A stretch of DNA of 64,000 bases. It comes from M3007 sp046329435. Its GTDB lineage: Bacteria > Bacteroidota > Bacteroidia > Chitinophagales > Saprospiraceae. The position numbers were made by a program, and so were the translations under genes. Within the stretch, counting starts at the first letter, position 1; every line of letters begins with the position of its first letter. The notes below the pieces were generated by a model. It was not told where the DNA came from. It saw only the letters and a list, made by a program, of their open reading frames with translations, and made no database searches. Positions 7,855-16,014 of this stretch are shown here, in pieces. The stretch covers positions 744,001 to 808,000 of the forward strand of contig JAXLUR010000001.1 of the NCBI GenBank assembly GCA_046329435.1. Reading direction: 5' to 3'.

Positions 7855-10308
7855 TTACTGGATGCCGAGGCGGCGGGCTGCCAGATTGCTGCCGATCGTA
7901 CCGAAAATAATAATCGTAACGGAACTGACCGGCATTAAAACAGCCGCAATAACGGGCGAAAGTGTGCCACTGATAGCGAAGCTGAGCCCGATGAAATTGT
8001 AGATCGAAGCAACGAAGAAGGAATAGTTGACCACCTTGACGCCGGACTTTGCCAGCGACAAAAACTGGGGCAGGCGCTGAAATTCATCCGCATGCAGGAT
8101 CGCGTCGCAGGCAGGTGTGAAATTGTTGGTGTTTTCCGTCACCACAATGCCCACGTCGCTTTGGCGCAGGGCGCCTGCATCGTTGAGGCCGTCGCCGAGC
8201 ATAAGGACCGTTTGGCCTTCCTGGCGGAGTTTTTTTACAAAATCCAGTTTGTCTTGTGGGCTTTGCTCGAAACGCATGTGCGCTTTCCCTTCAAAATACG
8301 CAGCCATGGTGTCGGCCGCCCGGTCGTTATCGCCCGAAAGGAGCCAGGTGCTTTCACCTTGCCGACGGAAGTAGGACATCACGCCGCCAATACCCTCCCG
8401 CAGGTGATTGCCCGTTGAGAAATATCCGCGAAGCGTGCCGTTGATTTCTACAAACACCCCTTCTCCGCGCATCGTGTCAGGTACGCCAATAAATTCACGG
8501 GAGCCCAATCTGACCCGGGCGCCTCCAACTTTTCCTGAAATGCCTCGGCCCGTAAATTCCTCAAAATCAGACACTTCGGCAACCGCAACTTCGGGACAAC
8601 ACTGTACGATCTGACGGCTTTTGGGGTGCGCCGATTGTGCAGCCAATGATTTGACAATGGCTTTTTCACCGGATGAAAGCGGTGCGGTTTGAGCGAGGTG
8701 TGTGAACACAACCGTGCCCTCTCCCACCCTGGTCAGCGTGCCTGTTTTGTCGAGCACCACTGCGTCCACATCGGGGAATGCTTCTAGTACCTGTGTGTTT
8801 TTGACATAAAACCTGTTGCGGCCCAGAATTCGAAGCACGTTGGCGAGTGTAAACGGAATCGACAGCGCCACCGCGCAGGGGCAGGCTACGATCAGAATGG
8901 CCGTGGCAGCATTGATTGCCGTGGCCATATCGCCCCGATAGCCCCACCAGTAAGCGACGGCGACCACGGATAGGGTCAAAATCAGCCGGGTGAAATAACG
9001 GCCGGCCCGGTCGGCCAGTTTGCTGGCATGGCCTTTATGCGAGGCCTTGAAAGACTCGTCGTTCCACAATTGGGTCAGGTAACTTTGGCTGACTCTGCGG
9101 GTCAGGCTGATCTCGATCGCGCTGCCGCGTTGCTTGCCGCCGGCAAACACGCGTTCGCCGGAGGCAACAGGCACGGGTTCGGCTTCGCCGGTCACGAAAG
9201 CATAGTCGATACGGGCGTTGCCTTTCAGCAAAATACCGTCGGCCGGGATCAGTTCTTCATTTCGCACGACCAGAATATCGCCGGGTTCGAGCTTTTGAAC
9301 CGGCACGGTCGTTTCCTCCCCACCCGATCGCCGAACGGTGGCCGCCACAGGGAAATAGGATTTGTAATCGCGTTCGAAGGAGAGGTGGTAAAATGTTTTT
9401 TGCTGGAACCATTTGCCGGTCAGCAGAAAAAAGAGCAGGCCGGCGAAACTATCCATAAAGCCTGCGCCTGTTCCTGTCAGGATTTCCCAGGCGGAGCGGC
9501 CGAACAAAACGGCCATGCCGAGCGCCAGCGGAACATCGATATTGAGGTGGCGCTGACGGATGCCCTGCCATGCGGAGGTGAAATAGTCGCGGGCGCTGTA
9601 CAACAATACAGGAAGGGCCAAAACCAGGTTGAGGTAGCCGAAAATGCCAAAAAACCAGGCTTCACGTTCTTTGTCGAGGCCCAGATATTCGGGGAAGCTG
9701 AGCAGCATGATATTGCCGAAGGCAAATCCTGCGACGCCGATTTTGTAATAAAGGGATTTGTCGACGGCTGCCGGCGCGGCGCCGTCCACGTCGCCGAGAT
9801 TGATTTCGGGCGGGTATCCGAGGCTGTCGAGTAAAGCGGCCAGCCGGCGGAGGGAGGTTTGTTGGGGGTCGAAATGAATATTGACCTGTTTCTGGAGAAA
9901 ATTAACGGTGGAGCGCTGGACGCCTGCGTCGAGCCGATAGAGGTGTTCAAGGAGCCAAATACAGGATGCACAGTGCATACCCGGCAGGTAAAATTCCACA
10001 CGGGCAGTATGTTCATCGGCGTAACGCAGGAGTTTGTCGCTCACTTCCTTGTCATCGAGCCAGGCATAGGCCCTCGAGTCGCGGCGGTGCTTGAGTGTAT
10101 TGCCGGGGCGGTCGTCGATGGTGTAGTACTGGCACAGGTCGTTGGTGTTCAGGATTTGATACACCATCTGGCAACCTTCACAACAAAAGACCTTGTCGTC
10201 CAGCCGAAGCCGGTCGTCGGGGCACACATCGTGGCAATGGTAGCATTCCAGTAGTACGCTGTTCTTTTTGGTCGCCGGGGCGGGCGACGGTGATGCGAGG
10301 GCAGCCAT
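7855..10308 (-). CDS. ccoI: CcoI-type copper-translocating P1B ATPase
   Basis: This 817-residue heavy-metal ATPase supplies copper for cbb3 oxidase assembly. A Cys-rich N-terminal extension comes first (CYHCHDVC and CCEGCQMVYQ, about residues 22-50), as in CcoI/FixI. Next is a metal-binding HMA domain with PGMHCASCIWLLEHL. Core motifs are the transmembrane CPC (Cys476-Pro-Cys478), the phosphorylation site DKTGT (Asp520), TGEAEPV in the actuator domain and MLGDGLNDAGAL in the hinge. It sits between the accessory operon and the structural operon on the - strand, separated from ccoP by a terminator, so it should have its own promoter. I could not find a clear one. Confidence 0.95.
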   Translation of the reverse strand: MAALASPSPAPATKKNSVLLECYHCHDVCPDDRLRLDDKVFCCEGCQMVYQILNTNDLCQYYTIDDRPGNTLKHRRDSRAYAWLDDKEVSDKLLRYADEHTARVEFYLPGMHCASCIWLLEHLYRLDAGVQRSTVNFLQKQVNIHFDPQQTSLRRLAALLDSLGYPPEINLGDVDGAAPAAVDKSLYYKIGVAGFAFGNIMLLSFPEYLGLDKEREAWFFGIFGYLNLVLALPVLLYSARDYFTSAWQGIRQRHLNIDVPLALGMAVLFGRSAWEILTGTGAGFMDSFAGLLFFLLTGKWFQQKTFYHLSFERDYKSYFPVAATVRRSGGEETTVPVQKLEPGDILVVRNEELIPADGILLKGNARIDYAFVTGEAEPVPVASGERVFAGGKQRGSAIEISLTRRVSQSYLTQLWNDESFKASHKGHASKLADRAGRYFTRLILTLSVVAVAYWWGYRGDMATAINAATAILIVACPCAVALSIPFTLANVLRILGRNRFYVKNTQVLEAFPDVDAVVLDKTGTLTRVGEGTVVFTHLAQTAPLSSGEKAIVKSLAAQSAHPKSRQIVQCCPEVAVAEVSDFEEFTGRGISGKVGGARVRLGSREFIGVPDTMRGEGVFVEINGTLRGYFSTGNHLREGIGGVMSYFRRQGESTWLLSGDNDRAADTMAAYFEGKAHMRFEQSPQDKLDFVKKLRQEGQTVLMLGDGLNDAGALRQSDVGIVVTENTNNFTPACDAILHADEFQRLPQFLSLAKSGVKVVNYSFFVASIYNFIGLSFAISGTLSPVIAAVLMPVSSVTIIIFGTIGSNLAARRLGIQ

Positions 10309-10351
10309 GACAGAGGAGTTTTTATTTGTTGTTTATCAACACGCTCCAAAA

Positions 10352-10385
10352 ACGGCCCGTCGGGATCTTAGTCCCGACAGGCCGT
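10352..10385 (-). terminator. Terminator of the ccoS-NO-Q-P operon
   Basis: Arms 10352-10365 and 10372-10385 pair over 13 positions with one mismatch (C10358/A10379) around a six-base loop. A run of T follows directly on the - strand. It lies 21 bases past the ccoP stop. Confidence 0.85.
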
Positions 10386-10405
10386 CAATGGCGTGAATTG
10401 TAGCA

Positions 10406-11371
10406 TTAACGGCCAGGTGCAGCCGTTTTGGTCGTGTCGGTGGTCGCGTTGGTAGAATCCGGAGCTGCTGTGGCGCCTTCTTCTTTCCAGATATCGCCCT
10501 GAGGCGCTTTCGGGTTGGCCGGATTGGTGCCTTTCAGCGTCAGAATGTAGGAGGCTACTTTCTGCATGTCGGAAGGTTTCAATTGTGCCGACCATGCAAT
10601 CATACCTTTTTCGGGCACGCCGTACTTGATGGTTTTGAACACATTTTTGATACCGCCGCCGTGAATCCAGTAGTCGTCGGTGAGGTTGGGGCCTACGCCG
10701 CCTTCGCCGGCCTGGCCGTGGCAAGCTACACAGTTGGATTTGAAGATCAGTTCGCCTTCACCCACCATGGCGCCGTCGGTCAGCGCCGTTACATTCGATT
10801 CGTCGACAGCATTGGCCTGGCCGGCCAGTGCTATGGCCATTTCTTTTTTGGCTTTGTCCACCTTCATGCGGTATTCTTCCTCGGAAGACGGGCCGCCACC
10901 TCCCCAGTGGTAGTAGAACATGTAGCCTACTGCCCAAAGGATAGTGATATAGAAGAGGTTGAGCCACCACGGCGGCATGCTGTTGTCCAGTTCGTGGATG
11001 CCGTCGTAATCGTGGTGCAGCATAATTTCCTGCTCCCGTTCGACCGGTACGACGTCTTCCCAGTACTTTTTGCGGAGGGTCGTCCAGAAGCTGTCGCCGC
11101 TGTAAAGCCGGGCTGCATCTTCCGGAAGGTTGATGCCTGATTTGGCGGCCTCCATTTGCATGACGCGTTTGTAGAGGAACTGATTGACTTTGACCACGTA
11201 GATCATGGCAACCAGAAAGACAATACCACCGGCCAAGGCGAGAGACCAGGTCATGTATTGTGGCAGCAGGGCTGCACTTTCGTTAGCAGCTGCCGGCGCC
11301 GTGGTGGCGGCTTGTGCTAGCAGGGCACCACCGGGAACAGCCAACAGAAAAAGGAAGAGCAAATATTTCAT
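10406..11371 (-). CDS. ccoP: cbb3-type cytochrome c oxidase subunit III, mono-haem CcoP
   Basis: This 321-residue subunit delivers electrons from soluble cytochrome c to the catalytic core. It has an N-terminal hydrophobic segment, a second transmembrane helix (about residues 36-60) and a CcoP_N-like part with PPWWLNLFYITILW. A single class I cytochrome c domain follows, with haem site Cys214-Val-Ala-Cys-His218 and distal Met in GMIAW. Proteobacterial CcoP carries two haems; only one CxxCH is present here, which is common in Bacteroidota. The tail is Ala/Thr-rich. It is the last gene of the structural operon, and a stem-loop precedes its start codon. Confidence 0.94.
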   Translation of the reverse strand: MKYLLFLFLLAVPGGALLAQAATTAPAAANESAALLPQYMTWSLALAGGIVFLVAMIYVVKVNQFLYKRVMQMEAAKSGINLPEDAARLYSGDSFWTTLRKKYWEDVVPVEREQEIMLHHDYDGIHELDNSMPPWWLNLFYITILWAVGYMFYYHWGGGGPSSEEEYRMKVDKAKKEMAIALAGQANAVDESNVTALTDGAMVGEGELIFKSNCVACHGQAGEGGVGPNLTDDYWIHGGGIKNVFKTIKYGVPEKGMIAWSAQLKPSDMQKVASYILTLKGTNPANPKAPQGDIWKEEGATAAPDSTNATTDTTKTAAPGR

Positions 11372-11385
11372 GATTTTTCCTTTTG

Positions 11386-11414
11386 CTGCCTGTGGCTTTT
11401 AGGGCCACAGGCAG
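11386..11414 (-). other. Stem-loop in the ccoQ-ccoP intergenic gap
   Basis: A perfect 11-bp stem (11386-11396 with 11404-11414) and seven-base loop end 15 bases before the ccoP start codon. No U tract follows, so it is not a standard terminator. It could be a processing or stability element that tunes ccoP relative to ccoNO; that is inference. Confidence 0.55.
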
Positions 11415-11453
11415 ATAAGTATTCATAATGGTTAGTTCTGTTTGCGCGGCTTG

Positions 11454-11639
11454 TTAGCGCAAACCCGATTCGGATGAAGGTGTGTCTTCCAATGGGAGCC
11501 GGGCAGTCGCTTCCAGTTCGGCATTGTTGGTAAAAAACACGCGGAACAAGGCGACGCAGAAAGTGCAGAAGAAAATCAGCAGGGCCGTTACGCCGAACCA
11601 TTGCACCCCATCAACCGATTCTAAAAGATATTTGTACAT
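11454..11639 (-). CDS. ccoQ: CcoQ-like small subunit of cbb3 oxidase
   Basis: This 61-residue protein has one transmembrane helix (about residues 16-36, WFGVTALLIFFCTFCVALF) and a short acidic C-terminal tail. Size, single helix and position between ccoNO and ccoP fit CcoQ, which stabilises the assembled oxidase. Sequence conservation in this family is low, so the call rests mainly on context. Confidence 0.8.
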   Translation of the reverse strand: MYKYLLESVDGVQWFGVTALLIFFCTFCVALFRVFFTNNAELEATARLPLEDTPSSESGLR

Positions 11640-11689
11640 AATTTATCTTTTTTATACCGCCAGGCGGTTTTGAACGGGATCGACAAGTC

Positions 11690-13825
11690 TTATTTCGATC
11701 CTTGTTTTTCCACTTTGATATCGGTGCCGAGACGCTGGAGATAAGCGATGATAGCGATGATTTCCTTGTCTTCGATGCCTTGGTCCTTGATACCCTGATC
11801 AGCCAGGTTTTTGGCCACTTTCTGTGCCTGGGCTTGCAGGTCGGCCAAGGCCTGTTTTTCATAACCTGCTTCGTACGGAACACCCAGCGTGCGCAGTGCC
11901 TTGATCTTGCCGGCCAGGTCGTCGGTTTTCATCTTGTTGTCGAGCAACCAAGGGTACTGCGGCATGATGGAGCCCGGCGACATGGTACGCGGATCGAGCA
12001 TGTGGTTATAGTGCCAGCTGTCGGGATACTTGCCGCCTTCGCGGTGCAGATCCGGGCCGGTACGCTTGCTACCCCAGAGGAACGGGTGGTCATACACATA
12101 CTCGCCCGATTTGGAGTATTCGCCGTAGCGTTCGGTTTCGTCGCGGAACGGACGGACCAGCTGCGAGTGGCAGCTGACGCAGCCTTCGCGGATGTAAAGA
12201 TCGCGGCCAACGAGTTCGAGCGGAGTATAGGGTTTCACCGAGGAAATTTTCGGTACCTGACTGTCGATGAACACCATCGGAAGGATCTGAATCAGACCGC
12301 CGATACTGATCAGGATCGTAGCCCAGAACAACATGGCGAACGGGCGGCGTTCGATCAGTTTGTGCCAGTATTCGCCTGCAACGCGGCCGTGGGCAGCCGG
12401 GCGAGCAGGCGCTTCGGCATCTTCCTGAGCCAGGAAATTGCCCTGGGCAGCGGTTTTGGCCAGGTTGTACACCCCGATACAGGTGCCGAGGAAGAACAAC
12501 AGACCACCCAGCGAACGCATGATGTAGAGCGGACGGAGCTGGAGCAGCGTGTCGAGGAAGTTACCCCATTTCAAAGTGCCTTCCGGCGTAAATTCTTTCC
12601 ACATCATGGCCTGCGTCCAACCCGACCAGTACATCGGAACGGCGTAGAAAATGATGCCGAGGGTGCCCACCCAGAAGTGGGTATTGGCAAGGCTGCGGCT
12701 GTACAGTTCGGTGCGATAAAGGCGCGGCCACAGCCAGTAGAGTACGCCAAAGGTCAGGAAGCCGTTCCAGCCCAGTGCGCCGACGTGTACGTGGGCGATG
12801 GTCCAGTCGGTAAAGTGGCTGATGGCGTTGACGGATTTGATCGACAGCATCGGGCCTTCAAACGTGGCCATACCGTAAGCAGTGACGGCAACCACCATGA
12901 ATTTGAGCACAGGATCCTGACGAACACGGTCCCAAGCGCCGCGCAACGTGAGCAGACCGTTCAGCATACCACCCCAGGAGGGAGCGATCAGCATGACGGA
13001 GAATACCGTACCCAGCGACTGTACCCAGTCGGGCAGCGAGGAATACAGCAAGTGGTGCGGGCCGGCCCAGATGTAGATGAAGATCAGGGCCCAGAAGTGC
13101 ACGATAGACAGTTTGTAGGAGAATACCGGGCGGTTGGCGGCTTTCGGCAGGAAGTAATACATCATGCCGAGGTAGGGCGTCGTCAGGAAGAATGCCACAG
13201 CATTGTGGCCATACCACCATTGCACGAGCGCGTCCTGAACGCCGGAGAAAGCCGAATAGCTTTTGAAAAGATTGACCGGCAATTCAAAGCTGCGCACGAT
13301 GTGCAACACGGCCACCGTCACCCAGGTGGCGATGTAAAACCAGATGGCGACGTAGAGGTGTTGCTCGCGGCGTTTGATAATGGTACCGAACATGTTTACG
13401 CCGAAGACCACCCAGGTAAGGGTAATCAGAAGGTCGATCGGCCACTCGAGTTCGGCATATTCCAGGCTGGTAGTGATACCGGCCGGTAGGGTCAGCGCAG
13501 CGCACAGAATAATGATCTGCCACATCCAGAAGTGCATCCAGGAGAGCGTATCATTAAACATGCGGGCTTTGAGCAGGCGTTGTAGCGAGTAGTAAACGCC
13601 CATAAAAATGCCGTTACCGACGAAAGCGAAAATAACGGCATTGGTGTGAAGTGGCCGCAAACGGCCGAAAGTGGTGATCGGAAGCCCGAGGTTTAGCTCA
13701 GGCCAAATTAGCTGTAGGGTCAGTATAAAACCGACCAGCATCCCGACCAAGCCCCAGATAAACGAGGCCATCCCAAAAGCGCGTACGATCTTGTTGTCGT
13801 ACTTGAATTGTTGAACGTTGCTCAT
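11690..13825 (-). CDS. ccoNO: Fused cbb3 oxidase subunits I and II (CcoN-CcoO)
   Basis: This 711-residue fusion of the catalytic subunit and the mono-haem cytochrome c subunit forms the oxygen-reducing core. Residues 1 to about 470 are CcoN, twelve helices, with RPLHTNAVIFAFVGN, WWYGHNAVAFFLTTPYLG (copper-B histidine region), the GPHHLLYSSLPDW histidine pair and IAHVHVGALGWNG. Residues from about 500 are CcoO, with a transmembrane anchor and the haem c motif Cys549-Val-Ser-Cys-His553 (REGCVSCHSQLVRPF). In many bacteria these are separate genes; the fusion occurs widely in Bacteroidota. ccoS precedes it by three bases and ccoQ follows. Confidence 0.96.
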   Translation of the reverse strand: MSNVQQFKYDNKIVRAFGMASFIWGLVGMLVGFILTLQLIWPELNLGLPITTFGRLRPLHTNAVIFAFVGNGIFMGVYYSLQRLLKARMFNDTLSWMHFWMWQIIILCAALTLPAGITTSLEYAELEWPIDLLITLTWVVFGVNMFGTIIKRREQHLYVAIWFYIATWVTVAVLHIVRSFELPVNLFKSYSAFSGVQDALVQWWYGHNAVAFFLTTPYLGMMYYFLPKAANRPVFSYKLSIVHFWALIFIYIWAGPHHLLYSSLPDWVQSLGTVFSVMLIAPSWGGMLNGLLTLRGAWDRVRQDPVLKFMVVAVTAYGMATFEGPMLSIKSVNAISHFTDWTIAHVHVGALGWNGFLTFGVLYWLWPRLYRTELYSRSLANTHFWVGTLGIIFYAVPMYWSGWTQAMMWKEFTPEGTLKWGNFLDTLLQLRPLYIMRSLGGLLFFLGTCIGVYNLAKTAAQGNFLAQEDAEAPARPAAHGRVAGEYWHKLIERRPFAMLFWATILISIGGLIQILPMVFIDSQVPKISSVKPYTPLELVGRDLYIREGCVSCHSQLVRPFRDETERYGEYSKSGEYVYDHPFLWGSKRTGPDLHREGGKYPDSWHYNHMLDPRTMSPGSIMPQYPWLLDNKMKTDDLAGKIKALRTLGVPYEAGYEKQALADLQAQAQKVAKNLADQGIKDQGIEDKEIIAIIAYLQRLGTDIKVEKQGSK

Positions 13826-13828
13826 GAG

Positions 13829-14035
13829 TTATGATAAGTTGGTCTTAGTCTCAGATTCTTCATTGGCGCCTTCGGCTTGTTTCGAGGGAGTTATTAGCTC
13901 GTCGTCGAACAACATGCGCACCGAGGGGGTGTAGGAGTCGTCGAACTGCCCCGAACGCGTTGCCCAGAGGTAGGCCAGCAAAAAGCCTGAAGCAACGATG
14001 AGACTGACGAGAATTAAAAAGAAAACAATTGCCAT
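13829..14035 (-). CDS. ccoS: CcoS, cbb3 oxidase maturation protein
   Basis: This 68-residue protein has one N-terminal helix (about residues 3-24), the segment LWATRSGQFDDSYTPSVRMLFDD and a charged tail. The GQFDD element after the helix is the recognisable CcoS feature. CcoS is needed to insert cofactors into CcoN. It is the first gene of the structural operon, three bases before ccoNO, and its promoter region carries the FixK-type site at 14097. Confidence 0.93.
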   Translation of the reverse strand: MAIVFFLILVSLIVASGFLLAYLWATRSGQFDDSYTPSVRMLFDDELITPSKQAEGANEESETKTNLS

Positions 14036-14066
14036 AACACGTTTTGATTTTTACCGGAATTGGCAG

Positions 14067-14108
14067 CAAGGTCTGAATGGCGTCCGGCCGCAAGCATGAC
14101 CTTTGTCA
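14067..14108 (-). promoter_or_regulatory. FixK-type activator site and -7 element of the cbb3 structural operon
   Basis: Read on the - strand, TGACAAAGGTCA (14097-14108) is followed 22-23 bases later by a degenerate -7 element, AGACCTTG (14067-14074). The site centre is 35.5 bases from the last G of that element, within one base of the spacing at ccoG and at the CBS operon. The predicted start would leave a leader of about 26 bases before ccoS. Confidence 0.7.
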
Positions 14109-14144
14109 GGTACCCTGTTGATGTTTGTCAGCAATGTGTCAGAA

Positions 14145-15293
14145 TCAGCTGGCGGCATCTTCCAGATCATTGCCCTGATGCATGACCAGCAGGGGCGTGT
14201 CGGTATGCAAAAGCATTTTTTTGGTCGCACTGGGATGCAGCAGATTTTGCCACAAACCCCGATGATGGGTGACGAACACGTAGAGGTCGTTTTTATGCCT
14301 GAAAGCGTATTCGTGAAGCTTGTCCACCAGATCATCCCCCGTTATTTTTTCAAAAATAAAAGGCTTGCTTGCTTCACTAAACTTGTAGTGAATTTCGAAC
14401 AGCATACGCTCCACCGCCAGGTCTTTTTCTGCCGGCGGCCCTACGTGCACAAAATGCATCTGGGCGTCAAATTGCTGGGCAAAAGCCGCAACCTGCTGTA
14501 TTTTATCTGGGTCGTTGCTTTCAAAGTTGCTGGCGTATAGAATGTTCCGGAAATCGTGCCATTCTGCCATGCGCGGCACGATGAGCACCGGACAATGGGC
14601 GTTTTGCGACACCCATGCGCTGACCGTTCCGAAAAGACGGGTCGCCAGATTGCCCTTGCCCGTAGCCCCCATGATCAGGAGATCGAATTTGGCCGACAGG
14701 CCTTCCAAAACCTCTTCGGGGGCGCCAAAAATGACTTTCGTGCGCACACGCGGGACGCTTATTCCCTGCCCGGGCCCCGAGTCAGCAGGCTGCAGACTGG
14801 CAGACCACTTTTTGGGGGTCTCTGCGGCGAACGCATCCAACTCTTCCCGCAAAGTATTGAGGTAATTGCTGAGAAAGCCGGAGGACGATGCCTTGCCGCC
14901 GTCAAAAAGGTCGCTCATGGCATGCACCAGTTCGATCGAAGAACCGAACTTGAGGGCCAGTTTCCACGCAAATTGATAGGCATTTTCAGCCGAAGGGCTA
15001 AAATCAACAGGTACCAGAATCCGCCTGAGCCTGTAAAGCTTGGCCCGGTACAACGATCTGCGGCGCAGCATTCGGGTCAATTCGGATACGCTGGGCACCT
15101 CCCCTTCCGACATAATCTGTCCGTCAACCACCAGTGCCGGCGTACGGCTCACTCCCGACGAAGTAATTTGATTGACTTCAGTAACTTCTTCCACGCTGCC
15201 AATCAGCGGGCACAGGCGCAATGCCGCGGCGACATTCTCGCGCAAGGCACGGGTTTTGGCATCTCCTATACCGAATATTTGAATGGTTGTCAT
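14145..15293 (-). CDS. Thioredoxin-fold domain fused to tandem universal stress protein domains
   Basis: This 382-residue cytoplasmic protein starts at ATG 15293; extending to 15407 would cross the stem-loop at 15394-15415. Residues 1-85 resemble the small thioredoxin_3 fold (TTIQIFGIGDAKTRALRENV, then TPALVVDGQIMSEGEVPS). The usual CxxC is replaced by DAKT, so the domain cannot do thiol chemistry. Two UspA domains follow. The first (RRILVPVDFSPSAENA ... IMGATGKGNLATRLFGTVS) has a good ATP-binding GxG-N-S-type loop; the second (RNILYASNFESND ... VTHHRGLWQNLL) is more degenerate. USP pairs are common in microaerobic regulons. The gene is downstream of the CBS protein and probably in one operon with it. 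Confidence 0.85.
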   Translation of the reverse strand: MTTIQIFGIGDAKTRALRENVAAALRLCPLIGSVEEVTEVNQITSSGVSRTPALVVDGQIMSEGEVPSVSELTRMLRRRSLYRAKLYRLRRILVPVDFSPSAENAYQFAWKLALKFGSSIELVHAMSDLFDGGKASSSGFLSNYLNTLREELDAFAAETPKKWSASLQPADSGPGQGISVPRVRTKVIFGAPEEVLEGLSAKFDLLIMGATGKGNLATRLFGTVSAWVSQNAHCPVLIVPRMAEWHDFRNILYASNFESNDPDKIQQVAAFAQQFDAQMHFVHVGPPAEKDLAVERMLFEIHYKFSEASKPFIFEKITGDDLVDKLHEYAFRHKNDLYVFVTHHRGLWQNLLHPSATKKMLLHTDTPLLVMHQGNDLEDAAS

Positions 15294-15393
15294 GGTTGGA
15301 TCAGGCTGTGAACTTGATTCGGGCAGATACAGAGTCGTCTTGAATTCCTCCCTGAATCGGGTATTTAAATCTAATTTTTGGCTAAATATTCCA

Positions 15394-15415
15394 AGGAGGG
15401 CCCGCAAGCCCTCCT
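15394..15415 (-). other. GC-rich stem-loop between the CBS and USP genes
   Basis: A perfect 8-bp stem (AGGAGGGC with GCCCTCCT) and six-base loop lie 17 bases past the CBS stop. No U tract follows on either strand. It may attenuate read-through or protect the upstream message. Confidence 0.5.
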
Positions 15416-15431
15416 CTCAGTCCGATCGCCC

Positions 15432-15887
15432 TTAATGTCCTTCCGGCTGTGACGAGTAGACGTCTTCCGGGTGTTCGGGCTTTTCGTTCAGCAGCGCTTT
15501 CATGATGTCAAAAGGCGTCAGGATCCCGACCAGTTCGCCATTGTCGACAACCGGCAGCGCATGAAAACGGTTGAGGCTGAATACCTCGAGCGCTACATTG
15601 ATGCGATCGTCGCTTTCCAGTTTGGCCAGGCGGCGCGTCATGATGTCTTCTACCTTTGCATGTTCAAGACGGGATTCGTAAGCGGCGTCGGCCTTGTTCA
15701 TGCCGGCGATAAAACAGTCAAAATCATTTCGGCTCAACAGCCCGACAATCTGGCGGGAATGCACCACCGGAATATGGTGAATACGGTGTTCGGTAAAAAT
15801 TTCTTTCGCCGCCAACAGGCTGTCCTCCGGATGGATGGTCCACATCTGACTGGTCATGATTGTGGAAACAGGGGCAAATGCGTTCAT
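15432..15887 (-). CDS. CBS-domain pair protein
   Basis: This 151-residue protein is two tandem CBS domains (Bateman module) with little else. The first runs VSTIMTSQMWTIHPEDSLLAAKEIFTEHRIHHIPVV and the second VEDIMTRRLAKLESDDRINVALEVFSLNRFHALPVVDNGELVGILTPFDIMKALL. Such modules bind adenine nucleotides and sense energy or redox state; stand-alone members often accompany universal stress proteins under low oxygen. It is the first gene of a - strand unit with the USP gene and is preceded by a FixK-type site with the same spacing as at ccoG. Confidence 0.92.
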   Translation of the reverse strand: MNAFAPVSTIMTSQMWTIHPEDSLLAAKEIFTEHRIHHIPVVHSRQIVGLLSRNDFDCFIAGMNKADAAYESRLEHAKVEDIMTRRLAKLESDDRINVALEVFSLNRFHALPVVDNGELVGILTPFDIMKALLNEKPEHPEDVYSSQPEGH

Positions 15888-15912
15888 AAATAAGGATTGT
15901 TTGTTTTGATAG

Positions 15913-15955
15913 CAAAAGTGCCGCTACCCCCTACTTCATCGAATGACGGTTGTCA
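15913..15955 (-). promoter_or_regulatory. FixK-type activator site and -7 element of the CBS-USP operon
   Basis: On the - strand TGACAACCGTCA (15944-15955) is followed 23 bases later by CACTTTTG (15913-15920), a near-consensus -7 box. Centre to final G is 36.5 bases, identical to the ccoG promoter. The site also lies 65 bases upstream of the sensor-kinase start on the other strand, so control of both units is possible, though the class II geometry fits the CBS side. Confidence 0.7.
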
Positions 15956-16002
15956 ATGCCTGCCATGATTACCGTCAGGATGATCTTAATAAGCTCAATT
16001 TT

Positions 16003-16010
16003 TAACTTTG
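16003..16010 (+). promoter_or_regulatory. -7 promoter box of the FixL-like kinase gene
   Basis: TAACTTTG is an exact TAnnTTTG match. The ATG at 16015 follows after four bases, implying a leaderless message; the next in-frame Met is residue 16. No clear -33 element is visible, which suits a weak or activated promoter. Confidence 0.55.
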
Positions 16011-16014
16011 CCCA

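Noticed and set aside
10326..10339. Fnr/FixK-like sequence TTGATAAACAACAA on the - strand before ccoI
   Set aside because: One half-site is imperfect, and it lies only 18 bases from the start codon, too close to act as an activator site in the way seen at the other three promoters.
11702..13489. Open frame of 595 codons on the + strand
   Set aside because: It is antisense to the unmistakable CcoN-CcoO coding sequence and its translation has no recognisable domains; long antisense frames are common in GC-rich genes.
15294..15407. Longer start for the universal stress fusion protein
   Set aside because: The extension runs across a GC-rich stem-loop and matches no domain; the thioredoxin-like fold begins right after ATG 15293.
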